NCBI RefSeq assembly: GCF_014384805.1
Contig: NZ_JACRSS010000003.1
Coordinates: 1 to 64,000 of the forward strand
DNA length: 64,000 nucleotides
Source: Guopingia tenuis
Lineage (GTDB): Bacteria > Bacillota > Clostridia > Christensenellales > Christensenellaceae
Direction of reading: 5' to 3'
A program made the translations under genes and the position numbers. This document shows, in pieces, positions 50,191-58,320 of the stretch (positions are counted from its first letter, which is position 1; each line of letters opens with the position of its first letter). Below the pieces are notes generated by a model, which was not told the DNA's origin, searched no databases, and worked only from the letters and a program-made list of their open reading frames with translations.

Positions 50191-50850
50191 CTATTCATTT
50201 CCTTCCAGCCATGCAGCAACGGCCTCCGTGCAGTTTTCTGCCGATCCGCTTCCAACCCGCAGCCCTTCCCGGACTTCCGCATCCGGCTCTGCCTCCCGGA
50301 TGGCCGAAACCGCCTGATCGATTCCGCTGCCGCCAGAGGTGCAGAAAGGCATCACCGTCTTGCCGGACAGGTCATATTCGTCAAAAAAGGTGTTCATAAT
50401 CCGTGGCATCGTGCCCCACCAAATGGGGAAGCCGATATACAGCGTGTCGTAATCCGAAAGATTCTCTATGCGGCCGGATATCGCAGGACGGGCATTTTCG
50501 TCGTTCATCTCCTGATTGGCGCGGCAGTTGTCGTCCTGATAATTCAGATCATCTTCTGTATAGGGCTCTTCCGGAAGAAGCTCCATTGCCTCTGCCCCGG
50601 TCTGCGCGGCAATCTCCTTTGCCACGGCCTCGGTGTTCCCGGTGCAGGAGAAATAGAGAACAAGCGCCTTGCCTCCCACGGAGGCTTCGGGTTCGGCAGC
50701 TGCGCTGCCCTGCGCCTCCAAAGAAGGTATAACCGTTTCGGCGGGCGTATTCTCCGCCGCGTTCCCGCTTTCCTGCCCGCTGTCGCCCGCGCAGGCGCTC
50801 AGTGTAAACAGTAGCAGGATAGAGAGCATCAGTGCTATCATCTTTTTCAT
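50191..50850 (-). CDS. Flavodoxin-domain lipoprotein
   Basis: The 219-residue protein begins with a lipoprotein signal peptide (MKKMIALMLSILLLFTLSAC, lipobox LSAC) and a Ser/Ala/Glu-rich linker, then a full flavodoxin domain (LVLYFSCTGNTEAVAKEIAAQ, LYIGFPIWWGTMPRIMNTFFDEYDLSGKTVMPFCTSGGSG). It should be anchored outside the membrane and carry FMN, a place for extracytoplasmic electron transfer. ATG 50850 (AAAGGATG upstream) is preferred over one 9 nt earlier. It is 5 nt after the MerR gene. Confidence 0.9.
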   Translation of the reverse strand: MKKMIALMLSILLLFTLSACAGDSGQESGNAAENTPAETVIPSLEAQGSAAAEPEASVGGKALVLYFSCTGNTEAVAKEIAAQTGAEAMELLPEEPYTEDDLNYQDDNCRANQEMNDENARPAISGRIENLSDYDTLYIGFPIWWGTMPRIMNTFFDEYDLSGKTVMPFCTSGGSGIDQAVSAIREAEPDAEVREGLRVGSGSAENCTEAVAAWLEGNE

Positions 50851-50855
50851 TGCAA

Positions 50856-51215
50856 TCATCCTTTCTTCTTTTTATCCTTTTGAATTTCATAGCGCAGATA
50901 GTCCAGCCGGGCCAGCTGCATTTCTCTGAAGTGAATCTCATCCAGCGACGCCAAACGCCGTTTATTCAGCAATGCCAGCCGTTCCGCCCGCGTATCCCTG
51001 CCGGCGAGATACAGCTTCATATATGAAAAGATCTCCTCTTTTGCAAAGCCAATGTCATGGAGCGTCATAATCAGGCTGAGCCGTTCGATATCCCGGTCGT
51101 CATACTGCCATGCTTCCATGACCTGCCGGACAGAATCGCATAAATTCCAGCTTTCATATTCATCCAGGATCGCTATGGGAATCTGAAACCGTTCAGATAC
51201 TTCCTGCTTTGTCAT
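50856..51215 (-). CDS. Small MerR-like regulator
   Basis: The 119-residue protein begins MTKQEVSERFQIPIAILDEYESWNL, an atypical MerR helix-turn-helix, followed by YDDRDIERLSLIMTLHDIGFAKEEIFSYMKLYLAG and a C-terminal helix. It lacks obvious metal-binding cysteines. The start at 51215 has GAGGAG 12 nt upstream, slightly long; in-frame ATGs at 51266 and further up would add residues unlike MerR. It is cotranscribed with the flavodoxin lipoprotein and probably regulates it. Confidence 0.8.
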   Translation of the reverse strand: MTKQEVSERFQIPIAILDEYESWNLCDSVRQVMEAWQYDDRDIERLSLIMTLHDIGFAKEEIFSYMKLYLAGRDTRAERLALLNKRRLASLDEIHFREMQLARLDYLRYEIQKDKKKKG

Positions 51216-51345
51216 CGGACTTGTAAACTCCTCTCCGCAATAACCAGGGGGCTTCGTTGACGGCATATCCCGTGGATATCCCCTTTTTATTTCTAAACCA
51301 TCCCGTTTTTTTGTTTTTCTGCGGCCCCAAAGCCCTCTTTTAGGG

Positions 51346-51381
51346 ACAAAAATATAGGCGCCCTTCATCGGACACCTATAT
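51346..51381 (-). terminator. Terminator of the LysR gene
   Basis: ATATAGGTG and CGCCTATAT (one G-U pair) form a 9-bp stem followed by TTTTTG on the minus strand. The merR promoter overlaps its upstream arm. Confidence 0.7.
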
Positions 51382-51408
51382 TGTATCGAAGCCTTCAAGA
51401 AATGTAAA
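51380..51408 (-). promoter_or_regulatory. Promoter of merR-flavodoxin lipoprotein
   Basis: TTTACA (51408-51403), a 17-nt spacer and TACAAT (51385-51380) on the minus strand. Initiation near 51373 would fall inside the LysR terminator stem, so this transcript would lack the complete hairpin. Confidence 0.7.
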
Positions 51409-51412
51409 ATAC

Positions 51413-52300
51413 TTATATTTTATCTATAGATATACAATTTATGTATTTCTTTGCAAAATCTATAAAAGCGCTTACCGCGGGCGGCATCATCTGGTTTTTC
51501 TTCCAGGCGAGAGCCGTGCTGCTTTCCAGACGAGGCATCAGGGGAATATAGCGCAGCCCTTCATAAGTACAACCCAGCTTGAGGTTGAGAAAGATCCCCA
51601 TGTTCTGTCGGGCCATGGCCGCCAGATTATACGGCAGGTTGCCGCTGGCCACAATCCGGAGCTGGTCGGCATACTCGCCAAACCAGTTGGTTAGCTCTTT
51701 TTTGATCAGATCCCGGCGGGTAAACAGCAGCCGTTTGTCCGCGAGATCCTTTGGCGCGGCAAAGCCCTTTTGGGAGAGCGGCGATCCCTCCGGCACCAGG
51801 ACCCCCCATTCCTCTTTATAAGGGCTTCGGATAAACGCATATTTCCCCATATCCACCGGCTCCAGCAAAAAGCCAATATCCAAAAGCCCCCGTTCCATGC
51901 GCTCTTTGATATCGTCGGAATTTCCGCTGAACATCGTAAAACAAACGCCGGGGTATCTTTCATGGAACGCGGCAAGAATTTCCGCCAATAGCGAGCTGTT
52001 CTGATATTCCCCGCTGCCAATGGAGATTTCGCCGCCCAGCGCCTCCTCCTGGCTGAGTTCCCGCTTTGTCTTTTCCGCCAGGGAAACCAGCTCCTGGGCC
52101 CGCCGTTTCAGGAGCATCCCCTGCTCTGTCAACAGAATGCTGTGATTGCTCCTCCGGAACAGCTTGACCCCCAATTCTTCCTCCAGCTGCATCAGCTGGC
52201 GGGAAATGGTGGGCTGCGTAACGTGAAGCAGCGCCGCCGCCTTTGTAATGTTTTCCTCCCTGGCCACCGTCAGGAAATAACTCAAAACCCGAAGCTCCAT
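51413..52300 (-). CDS. LysR-family transcription regulator
   Basis: The 295-residue protein has the LysR winged helix (MELRVLSYFLTVAREENITKAAALLHVTQPTISRQLMQLEEELGVKLF) and a two-lobed substrate-binding domain (EISIGSGEYQNSSLLAEILAAFHERYPGVCF onward). LysR proteins usually control neighbouring genes; here the cupin/flavodoxin genes downstream and the divergent HAD gene are candidates. No T-N11-A site was singled out with confidence. The 52301-52595 intergenic region separates it from the divergent HAD gene. Confidence 0.92.
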   Translation of the reverse strand: MELRVLSYFLTVAREENITKAAALLHVTQPTISRQLMQLEEELGVKLFRRSNHSILLTEQGMLLKRRAQELVSLAEKTKRELSQEEALGGEISIGSGEYQNSSLLAEILAAFHERYPGVCFTMFSGNSDDIKERMERGLLDIGFLLEPVDMGKYAFIRSPYKEEWGVLVPEGSPLSQKGFAAPKDLADKRLLFTRRDLIKKELTNWFGEYADQLRIVASGNLPYNLAAMARQNMGIFLNLKLGCTYEGLRYIPLMPRLESSTALAWKKNQMMPPAVSAFIDFAKKYINCISIDKI

Positions 52301-52541
52301 CCCTTCCCTCCTCCGAAGTTCTTAGCCGTATTTTAGCATTCACGCCCCACAAAATCAACATATCTTCCTATCAGAAATTTGTATTCTGCATATCTCAATC
52401 TCCAACAGGCGGGCGCAGGCCTTCTCTGTCTTCGCCTAGCCCCTCTGCGTTTTGCCATTCTGTCCTTTTCGCCCATTTTGCTCCAAAAATTGGGAGACTC
52501 CACGTTTTTTTCGCGTTTTCCATCCTTTTTTTCTCTATCTA

Positions 52542-52550
52542 TGCTATAAT
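52542..52550 (+). promoter_or_regulatory. Extended -10 promoter of the HAD gene
   Basis: TGCTATAAT gives a consensus -10 with the TGn extension, while no good -35 is seen at the usual distance. Confidence 0.55.
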
Positions 52551-52595
52551 GGGTGACGGGTGGGCGTATTTTAAGAAAATGGAGAGGAACCGCAG

Positions 52596-53261
52596 TTGAT
52601 TAAAGCAGTTGTATTCGATATGGACGGCACCTTATTTGACACCGAGCGCCTGGCCATTGCAGGCTGGGAGCATGTCGGGCGTGTCACCGGATATCCCATT
52701 CATGCCGATCTGGTCATGAAGCTCCTGGGGCGCAACATCAAAAACTGTCATCTGGTGTTTCAGGAGGCGCTGGGTGCGGACTTTGACTTCTATCGCTACC
52801 GCAAGCTCAAAACCGCCTATATTGAGGATTATATTGCTACCCATGGCATGCCGGTGCTGAAAGGGGCAAGGGAGCTGCTGGCCTATTTAAAGGAACGGGG
52901 ATATCCCCTGGCTCTGGCCACCTCGACGGACCGGGCCACCACCCTATATAACCTGAAAAATGCCGGTTTCACGGATTATTTTTCAGGTATCGTCTGCGGC
53001 GATATGGTGGAAAACAGCAAGCCGGCCCCGGATATCTATCTGGCAGCCTGCGCGTCCATTCAAATGGACCCGGGAGACTGCATCGCCCTGGAGGATTCCC
53101 CCGCGGGCGTAACCTCCGCCTATCGCGCCGGTCTGCATCCGGTGATGATCCCGGATCTTCAGCAGCCGGACGAAACCGTCCAGTCTATGCTCTATGCCCG
53201 GCTGGATTCCCTGGATCAGGCCATTGCCCTTCTGGAAAAGGACCGGGCGGCGGGCAAATAA
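52596..53261 (+). CDS. HAD-superfamily hydrolase, beta-phosphoglucomutase-like
   Basis: The 221-residue protein carries the four HAD motifs: AVVFDMDGTLFDTERLA (nucleophile and acid aspartates), LALATSTDRAT, the Lys in ENSKPAPDIYLAA, and DCIALEDSPAGVTSA. The helical cap after motif I places it in subfamily I with phosphoglycolate phosphatases and beta-phosphoglucomutases. Start is TTG 52596 with GGAGAGGA upstream. Single-gene unit; substrate unknown. Confidence 0.9.
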   Translation: MIKAVVFDMDGTLFDTERLAIAGWEHVGRVTGYPIHADLVMKLLGRNIKNCHLVFQEALGADFDFYRYRKLKTAYIEDYIATHGMPVLKGARELLAYLKERGYPLALATSTDRATTLYNLKNAGFTDYFSGIVCGDMVENSKPAPDIYLAACASIQMDPGDCIALEDSPAGVTSAYRAGLHPVMIPDLQQPDETVQSMLYARLDSLDQAIALLEKDRAAGK

Positions 53262-53423
53262 ACCTTGCTTGTCCATCAGGTTCCAAGAGCGTCAAAAGGG
53301 TCTTGGCACAAAAATTTGGCGTTGGAAGAAATGCAGGCTGGCCGCATTTCCCCAAACACTCGCGGAAAACTGCCAAATGTTTGTGCGAATGCAACAGGAA
53401 AAAAGGTCCTATATAATTTTCAA

Positions 53424-53457
53424 CAAAAAAAGAGCAGGCGAAAATATCGCCTGTTCT
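53424..53457 (-). terminator. Terminator of ferritin
   Basis: AGAACAGGCGA and TCGCCTGCTCT (one G-U) pair and are followed by seven Ts on the minus strand. Confidence 0.88.
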
Positions 53458-53474
53458 TTTCGTATTTCCCGTTT

Positions 53475-53987
53475 TTAGAGAACCAGCGAAGGCGCAGCGT
53501 ATACCCGGCCGGCCAGCTCCTGATCCAGCATATACAGGCTCTTGGCGTCGGATCCAAAAAGCTCCATCTTTTTCACCAGATCGTCTGCATTGGTTTCTTC
53601 CTCGCCCTGTTCCTTGACGAACCAGTCCAAAAACTGCATGGTCCGGAAATCTTTCACGCTGTATGCCGCGTCATAGATGGTGTGAATCAGGCTGGTGACA
53701 TAGCGTTCATGCTCCAATCCCACGGAAAGCGGCGCTTTGAGATCAGCAAACACCTTATCCGGCTTTGCAACCGCCTCAAAGGTGACTTTTTCATCGTTGT
53801 TCTGCAAATACTTCATGAACAGGAGCGCATGATCCCTCTCCTCCTGTGCCTGAACCGTATACCAGTTGGCAAATCCATGGAGTCCCTGTTCGGTATAATA
53901 GTTGGCGATATCCAAATAGAGATAAGCCGAATAAAACTCTTTATTGATCTGCTCGTTTAACAGCTGTTTTACCTTTTCCTGCAACAT
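53475..53987 (-). CDS. ftnA: Ferritin (non-heme, bacterial FtnA type)
   Basis: The 170-residue ferritin stores iron as a mineral and consumes oxygen or peroxide. It has the four-helix bundle ligands: NEQINKEFYSAYLYLDIANYY (Glu of the ferroxidase site), ANWYTVQAQEERDHALLFMKYL (ExxH) and WFVKEQGEEETNADDLVKKM. GGAG precedes ATG 53987. It is monocistronic, with a promoter in a very AT-rich patch and a good terminator. Confidence 0.94.
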   Translation of the reverse strand: MLQEKVKQLLNEQINKEFYSAYLYLDIANYYTEQGLHGFANWYTVQAQEERDHALLFMKYLQNNDEKVTFEAVAKPDKVFADLKAPLSVGLEHERYVTSLIHTIYDAAYSVKDFRTMQFLDWFVKEQGEEETNADDLVKKMELFGSDAKSLYMLDQELAGRVYAAPSLVL

Positions 53988-54034
53988 GCTTCTTCGCTCC
54001 TTTTTCTCTCGTATAGTTTTATTTTTCTATAATT

Positions 54035-54062
54035 TATATATACCCTTCCTTATTTCCGTCAA
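54035..54062 (-). promoter_or_regulatory. Promoter of ferritin
   Basis: TTGACG (54062-54057), a 16-nt spacer and TATATA (54040-54035) on the minus strand, in an AT-rich run that could hold a Fur/PerR-type site though none matches well. Confidence 0.6.
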
Positions 54063-54123
54063 ACAAAAAAACATGGAAACTGTGGCTTATTTTCCGCCAG
54101 TTTTTGCCCATACCGCCATTTAT

Positions 54124-54789
54124 TTACCGCAGGCTTTCCTCGGCCAGTTTCCGCAGCCCTGTTTCATCCGATATTGTCACGCTTCCTCGGGAGAGTGCTA
54201 CCAATCCCTCAGATTGGAAATATTTGAGCATGCGGGTCACCACCTCCCGGGCGCTTCCCAGATGCCGGGCAATGGCTTCATGGGTCATCTTCAGCTCCCG
54301 TCCCCCTTCGAGCTGGCTCTCCTCCAAAAGAAAGGCCGCCAGCCGGGAATCCATCCGCTTATATAGGATCTGATCCATCAGCCACATGACATCCGAAAAC
54401 CTGGCCGCCAGAAGCTCGCCGGTATAGTTGGCCATGGGCGCCGCTTGCTGCATTACTTTCCGGTATACAGAAGCAGGAATTTTCCAATATTCCGTCTCCT
54501 TTTTCGCCTCCACAGACACATCAAACTGGATGCTGTTCAGCATGCAGGAAGCCGAAAGCAGGCAGATATCCCGCTCCCAAAGGCGGTAGAGCGTGATTTC
54601 CCGGCCCTCCTCCGAGAGGGTAAACACCCGGAACTGCCCACGCACGAGAATGAGTATGCCGATGCAGTCCAGCGAACCGTTATGGACAATCTCCCCTTTT
54701 TTTGCCGTATGCCGCGTGGTGTTCTGCGAAAGAACCGCCTGTTGCTGCGGCGTCAGCTTTGTGAAAAAAGGCAGGTATTGTTCCAGCAT
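54124..54789 (-). CDS. Crp/Fnr-family transcription regulator
   Basis: The 221-residue protein has an N-terminal cyclic-nucleotide-binding-like barrel (GILILVRGQFRVFTLSEEGREITLYRLWERDICLLSASCML) and a C-terminal winged helix (MTHEAIARHLGSAREVVTRMLKYFQSEGLVALSRGSVTI). There is no FNR-type N-terminal cysteine set; a few internal Cys remain. Members of this type respond to redox or other effectors. ATG 54789 gives GAGGAGGG a 6-nt spacing. It adjoins the trx-ccdA-tlpA unit, its likely target. Confidence 0.9.
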   Translation of the reverse strand: MLEQYLPFFTKLTPQQQAVLSQNTTRHTAKKGEIVHNGSLDCIGILILVRGQFRVFTLSEEGREITLYRLWERDICLLSASCMLNSIQFDVSVEAKKETEYWKIPASVYRKVMQQAAPMANYTGELLAARFSDVMWLMDQILYKRMDSRLAAFLLEESQLEGGRELKMTHEAIARHLGSAREVVTRMLKYFQSEGLVALSRGSVTISDETGLRKLAEESLR

Positions 54790-54847
54790 ATCCATCCCTC
54801 CTCTTTCTATTTTTATCCGGTTTGCGGCGAAAACATGTATTTTTTCC

Positions 54848-54877
54848 AGTATACCATAGATTCTGCGAGAAGGGCAA
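54848..54877 (-). promoter_or_regulatory. Promoter of the Crp/Fnr gene
   Basis: TTGCCC (54877-54872), an 18-nt spacer and TATACT (54853-54848) on the minus strand. Confidence 0.65.
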
Positions 54878-54884
54878 CAACAGC

Positions 54885-54917
54885 AAACAAGACGCCCGCG
54901 GCAATCCGGGCGTCTTA
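54885..54917 (-). terminator. Terminator of trxA-ccdA-tlpA
   Basis: AAGACGCCCG and CGGGCGTCTT form a 10-bp stem followed by GTTTG on the minus strand. Confidence 0.75.
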
Positions 54918-54927
54918 TTCCCTATTT

Positions 54928-55482
54928 CTATTTCAGCAGTTCTTCCATCCATTTGCCCAGCACCTCTGTCGGCATTGCTCCCTCCTGCCGGTGCACCACA
55001 TTTCCCTCCGCATCGATGAAAACCGTCGTTGGGATATAGCGGGGCGCATAAATCTCCGTAGCTTCAAAGGTCGTGTCATAGAGCACGGGGAAGGTGTATC
55101 CTTCCTCCGCGATGTATTCCCGGGCCTTTCGTTGGGTTTCCCGCGCTCCGTCCGTTTCGTTAATCATGAGAACATGGATGCGGTCCCCATAAAGCTCATG
55201 GATATCCTGAAAATCCGGCATTTCCTCCCGGCAGTTGGGACACCATGTGGCCCAGAAGTTCAAGATAATGGGCTTTCCAAAATAGGAGGAAAGCGTTACT
55301 TCCTCTCCCTGTTCGTTCAGCACGGTGAAATCCGGCGCAGCCTCCCGAGTTTCGCTGCTGCCGGCGCTGGGCGCCGGTTCCGCCGAATAATTTTTAGACA
55401 GTGCGCTATATCCCAGGGCCGCAGCCGCCAGCACGACGACAAATATCCCCATCCATAAAAACGTCTTTTTCGCTTTGCTCAT
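54928..55482 (-). CDS. TlpA/ResA-like membrane-anchored thiol-disulfide oxidoreductase
   Basis: The 184-residue protein has one N-terminal membrane anchor (FLWMGIFVVVLAAAALGYSAL) and an extracytoplasmic thioredoxin-like domain with the active site NFWATWCPNCREEMPDF (WCPNC) and cis-proline IPTTVFIDAEG. It probably receives electrons from CcdA, encoded just upstream (15 nt). GGAGG precedes ATG 55482. No cytochrome c synthesis genes are nearby, so the partner may be cell-envelope thiols rather than cytochromes. Confidence 0.92.
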   Translation of the reverse strand: MSKAKKTFLWMGIFVVVLAAAALGYSALSKNYSAEPAPSAGSSETREAAPDFTVLNEQGEEVTLSSYFGKPIILNFWATWCPNCREEMPDFQDIHELYGDRIHVLMINETDGARETQRKAREYIAEEGYTFPVLYDTTFEATEIYAPRYIPTTVFIDAEGNVVHRQEGAMPTEVLGKWMEELLK

Positions 55483-55497
55483 TTTTTCTTCCTCCGG

Positions 55498-56163
55498 CTA
55501 ACTCAGCAGGGACAGCAGTCGGGCCAACAGGCCGGTCATCATGAGAATCCCCATGAGAATCAGGAAAATTCCCGAAATCAGGTTGATGGTTTTGTAATGC
55601 CGCTTGATGAAATCAAAGGCGGTTTTCAGCTTCCCGATGAGAACGGCGCTCACCAGGAAGGGAATCCCCAGGCCCAGGGAATAGCAGAGGAGCAGCAAAA
55701 GCCCCTGCCAGACCGAAGCCTGCTGGGAGGCCAGCATCAGGGCCGCTCCCAGAAACGCACCCACGCATGGCGTCCAGCTGATGGAGAACACCAGCCCGAA
55801 CAGAAAGGCTGAAATCACGCCTCGCACGGCGATTTCCCGCCCCGCCTTCCCGCCGGAAAACAGCGGGATGCGGATCACGCCCAAGAAGCTCAGGCCCAGG
55901 ATCACAACGATCAGCCCACAGACGATCTGAAACACCATCTGATACTTCCGGAGCAGACTGCCCAGCGCCCCGGCAAACAGCCCCAGCGCCACAAAGACCA
56001 CCGTAAACCCAAGGACAAACGCCAGCGCCCGGGGCCAGACCCGCCTGTTTCCCTCCCCGCCGCCTTCTCCGGCAAAATAGGAGATATAGACGGGCAGCAT
56101 GGGCAAAAGGCAGGGGGAGATGAAGGAAATCACTCCTTCTAAAAATGTCAGCAGATACTGCAT
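55498..56163 (-). CDS. ccdA: CcdA-type membrane electron carrier
   Basis: CcdA/DsbD-beta proteins move reducing power from cytoplasmic thioredoxin across the membrane. The 221-residue protein has six membrane segments and two conserved cysteines in PCLLPMLPVYISYFAG (SPCLLP) and SWTPCVGAFLG, the redox pair of the family. GGAGG precedes ATG 56163. It lies between trxA and tlpA, the exact order of the electron path. Confidence 0.95.
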   Translation of the reverse strand: MQYLLTFLEGVISFISPCLLPMLPVYISYFAGEGGGEGNRRVWPRALAFVLGFTVVFVALGLFAGALGSLLRKYQMVFQIVCGLIVVILGLSFLGVIRIPLFSGGKAGREIAVRGVISAFLFGLVFSISWTPCVGAFLGAALMLASQQASVWQGLLLLLCYSLGLGIPFLVSAVLIGKLKTAFDFIKRHYKTINLISGIFLILMGILMMTGLLARLLSLLS

Positions 56164-56205
56164 ATCTCATCCTCCTTCCCTTTGTCGTCGCTTGACAGGC
56201 TGACT

Positions 56206-56517
56206 CTATTTGCCCATCAGGTCCAGAATTCCTTCTTTGGATTTCAGCCCCACAGATTTTTCCACCACAGTCCCATTTTTTATGTAGGCCAGCGTGGGAA
56301 TGCTCATCACCCGAAACTGCATGGCCAGCTCCTGCTCCTCATCCACGTTGATCTTCCCGATCTTTACATCCTTCACCTGGCGGGCGACCTCCTCCACCAC
56401 CGGGGAAAGCATCTGGCACGGCCCGCACCATTCCGCCCAGAAATCCAAAAGCACGGGCTGCTTCGCCTGCAAAACTTCCTTTTGAAAATTCTTTTTTGTG
56501 ATTGTGACGACGCTCAT
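56206..56517 (-). CDS. trxA: Thioredoxin
   Basis: The 103-residue thioredoxin has the canonical active site FWAEWCGPCQMLSP and the cis-proline loop VMSIPTLAYIKNG. ATG 56517 follows AAGGAGG; the longer frame upstream is not thioredoxin. It is the first gene of trxA-ccdA-tlpA, so the cytoplasmic reductant is encoded with its membrane relay. A CTTTGT-C-ACAAAG dyad lies upstream. Confidence 0.96.
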   Translation of the reverse strand: MSVVTITKKNFQKEVLQAKQPVLLDFWAEWCGPCQMLSPVVEEVARQVKDVKIGKINVDEEQELAMQFRVMSIPTLAYIKNGTVVEKSVGLKSKEGILDLMGK

Positions 56518-56577
56518 CGTTCGCCCTCCTTTTTTGTTTTTCTTTATCTTATGCAAAAAAGGAGAAAGGTTCTGTAA

Positions 56578-56590
56578 CTTTGTCACAAAG
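56578..56590. promoter_or_regulatory. CTTTGTCACAAAG dyad upstream of trxA
   Basis: A perfect 6-bp inverted repeat with one central base, about 60 nt before the trxA start and next to the fprA terminator. It could be an operator for the Crp/Fnr-type regulator nearby; no second copy was seen at that regulator's own promoter. Confidence 0.4.
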
Positions 56591-56595
56591 ATATG

Positions 56596-56630
56596 AAAAA
56601 AGCCGGGAATGCAGCTTCCCGGCTTTTTTT
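56596..56630. terminator. Bidirectional terminator after fprA
   Basis: AAAAAAGCCGGGAA and TTCCCGGCTTTTTT pair around a short loop; T-runs on both sides. Confidence 0.92.
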
Positions 56631-56634
56631 CGTG

Positions 56635-57834
56635 TCACAGGCTTTCCACGATCTGCCGGCAGAGGGCGGCCAGCTCCTCTGTCTGCTCCTCCTTTAGGGA
56701 GGAACGCAGCGTCACAGTGCCATCCAGTACCCGCATATTCTTCATGGCGCTCAGCTTTGCATCCATGATCTTCCCGGACTGGGGCGCCCAGGAACCGTTG
56801 GCAATCAGCCCCACTGTGCGGTTTTGCAGATTCAGGGCCGCCATATCCGTCAAAAGGTTTTCCATAGCCGGATACAGGCCGTTGTTATACGTCGGAGCCG
56901 CCATCACCAGATGGCTGCACCGGAACACTTCGGAAATGAGATAGGAAACGTGGGTTTTGGATACGTCATAAACCCGGATGCCCTTCACACCCTCCTGGGC
57001 CAGCATCCCGGCCAGAATTTCCGCCGCATTCTGGGTATCGCCATACATGGAGGCATAGAACACCACCACGGATTTTTCCTCCGGTTCGTATTTGCTCCAT
57101 TTATCATAGGCCTCCAGCACCCAGCCGAAATCGCCTCGCCAGATGAGGCCATGCAGCGGGCAGATAACCGCAATGTCCAGCCCTGCCGCCTTTTTCAAAA
57201 CCGCCTGAACCTGCGGGCCGTATTTGCCGACGATATTGCCGTAATACCGTCGCATTTCGGGCAGCTCCGCCTTTGCATCCGCCACTTCGTCGCTGAACAG
57301 CGCGCCGTTATGGGCGCCAAAGGAGCCAAAGGCATCGGCGGCAAACAGGATTTTTTCGCTTTCCTCATAGGCCATCATGACCTCCGGCCAGTGCACCATG
57401 GGAGCAAAGACAAAATGCAGCGTGTGTTTGCCAAGGCAGAGGGTATCTCCCTCCTTGACAGCCAAGGTCCGCCCCTCCATATCGATATCATAGAACTGCG
57501 AAATCAGGCGGAAAGTCTTTTCGTTTCCCACCAGCGTCAGCTCGGGATGGATCCGCAGAAGCTCCCCGATCGTGGCGCAGTGATCCGGTTCCATATGGTT
57601 GATCACAAGATAATCCAGCTTCCGGCCGCCCAAAGCATGCTCCACATTCTCAATAAACTGGCGCGTGATGGAGGCATCCACTGTGTCCATTACCGCTGTC
57701 TTTTCATCCAGAATGACATAGGAATTATAGGAAACCCCATCCGGAATGGGGAACAAATTTTCAAACAAGGCCAGCCGGCGGTCGTTTCCGCCCACCCAAA
57801 TGATATCTTTTGTGACTTCTCTCGTGCAATGCAT
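56635..57834 (-). CDS. A-type flavodiiron protein (FprA-like oxygen/NO reductase)
   Basis: Flavodiiron proteins reduce O2 to water (or NO) in anaerobes. The 399-residue protein joins a metallo-beta-lactamase-like diiron domain (His80, Glu82, Asp84, His85 in INHMEPDHC; His148 in MVHWPEVM; Asp167 in AADAFGSFG; His in ICPLHGLIW near residue 226) to a C-terminal flavodoxin domain (VVVFYASMYGDTQNAAEIL, APTYNNGLYPAMENLL). All diiron ligands are present. GGAAGGA precedes ATG 57834. Together with rubrerythrin, ferritin and PerR it builds the oxygen defence of this region. Confidence 0.95.
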   Translation of the reverse strand: MHCTREVTKDIIWVGGNDRRLALFENLFPIPDGVSYNSYVILDEKTAVMDTVDASITRQFIENVEHALGGRKLDYLVINHMEPDHCATIGELLRIHPELTLVGNEKTFRLISQFYDIDMEGRTLAVKEGDTLCLGKHTLHFVFAPMVHWPEVMMAYEESEKILFAADAFGSFGAHNGALFSDEVADAKAELPEMRRYYGNIVGKYGPQVQAVLKKAAGLDIAVICPLHGLIWRGDFGWVLEAYDKWSKYEPEEKSVVVFYASMYGDTQNAAEILAGMLAQEGVKGIRVYDVSKTHVSYLISEVFRCSHLVMAAPTYNNGLYPAMENLLTDMAALNLQNRTVGLIANGSWAPQSGKIMDAKLSAMKNMRVLDGTVTLRSSLKEEQTEELAALCRQIVESL

Positions 57835-57944
57835 GCGCTTTTCCTTCCTTTCCCTATGGATTTATTTTCCCAAAAAGCGGGGATTTCTATGCACCCCGCA
57901 GGCATAAGTCCTTTTTTCCTGGCTGCAATTTCCAGGCCAACTTG

Positions 57945-57974
57945 ATTATACCGGGTTTTCCCTCTCTCCGTCAA
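57945..57974 (-). promoter_or_regulatory. Promoter of the flavodiiron gene
   Basis: TTGACG (57974-57969), an 18-nt spacer and TATAAT (57950-57945) on the minus strand. Confidence 0.8.
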
Positions 57975-58320
57975 GAAAAAGGGACAGTCCTTTCCGGTGC
58001 TTTTCCCTTTTTGCAGGAAACGGAGGCATGTATTCCTCCATCCGCCGCAAAAGTACCGTTTTATACATAAACGCAACCCAGGATATGAAAACAAAGAAGA
58101 CAAGATTTCTGCGGAATACCGGCTTGAAATACCCCATTTTCCCCGCCCGGCAGGCTGCATGCAATGGCTTCTTTACGCTGTTGTCATGAATCTGGAACCT
58201 TACGCTTGGGCTTATCCTCTTTTCGATCAGATATCTGTACATTTTCGTGATTTCGCCGCATTCGACTTTTTAGAAGTTCCCTGCCGGAATCTCATGTTTC
58301 TGTATCCATGGCCGTTGCGC
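57975..58320. other. Intergenic; nothing identified
   Basis: No coding frame with a ribosome-binding site or recognised family, and no clear RNA. It forms the left flank of the hairpin-rich segment. Confidence 0.5.

Noticed and set aside
57946..58242. 98-codon minus-strand frame upstream of the flavodiiron gene
   Set aside because: No ribosome-binding site, overlaps the fprA promoter, and the translation does not resemble a known protein.
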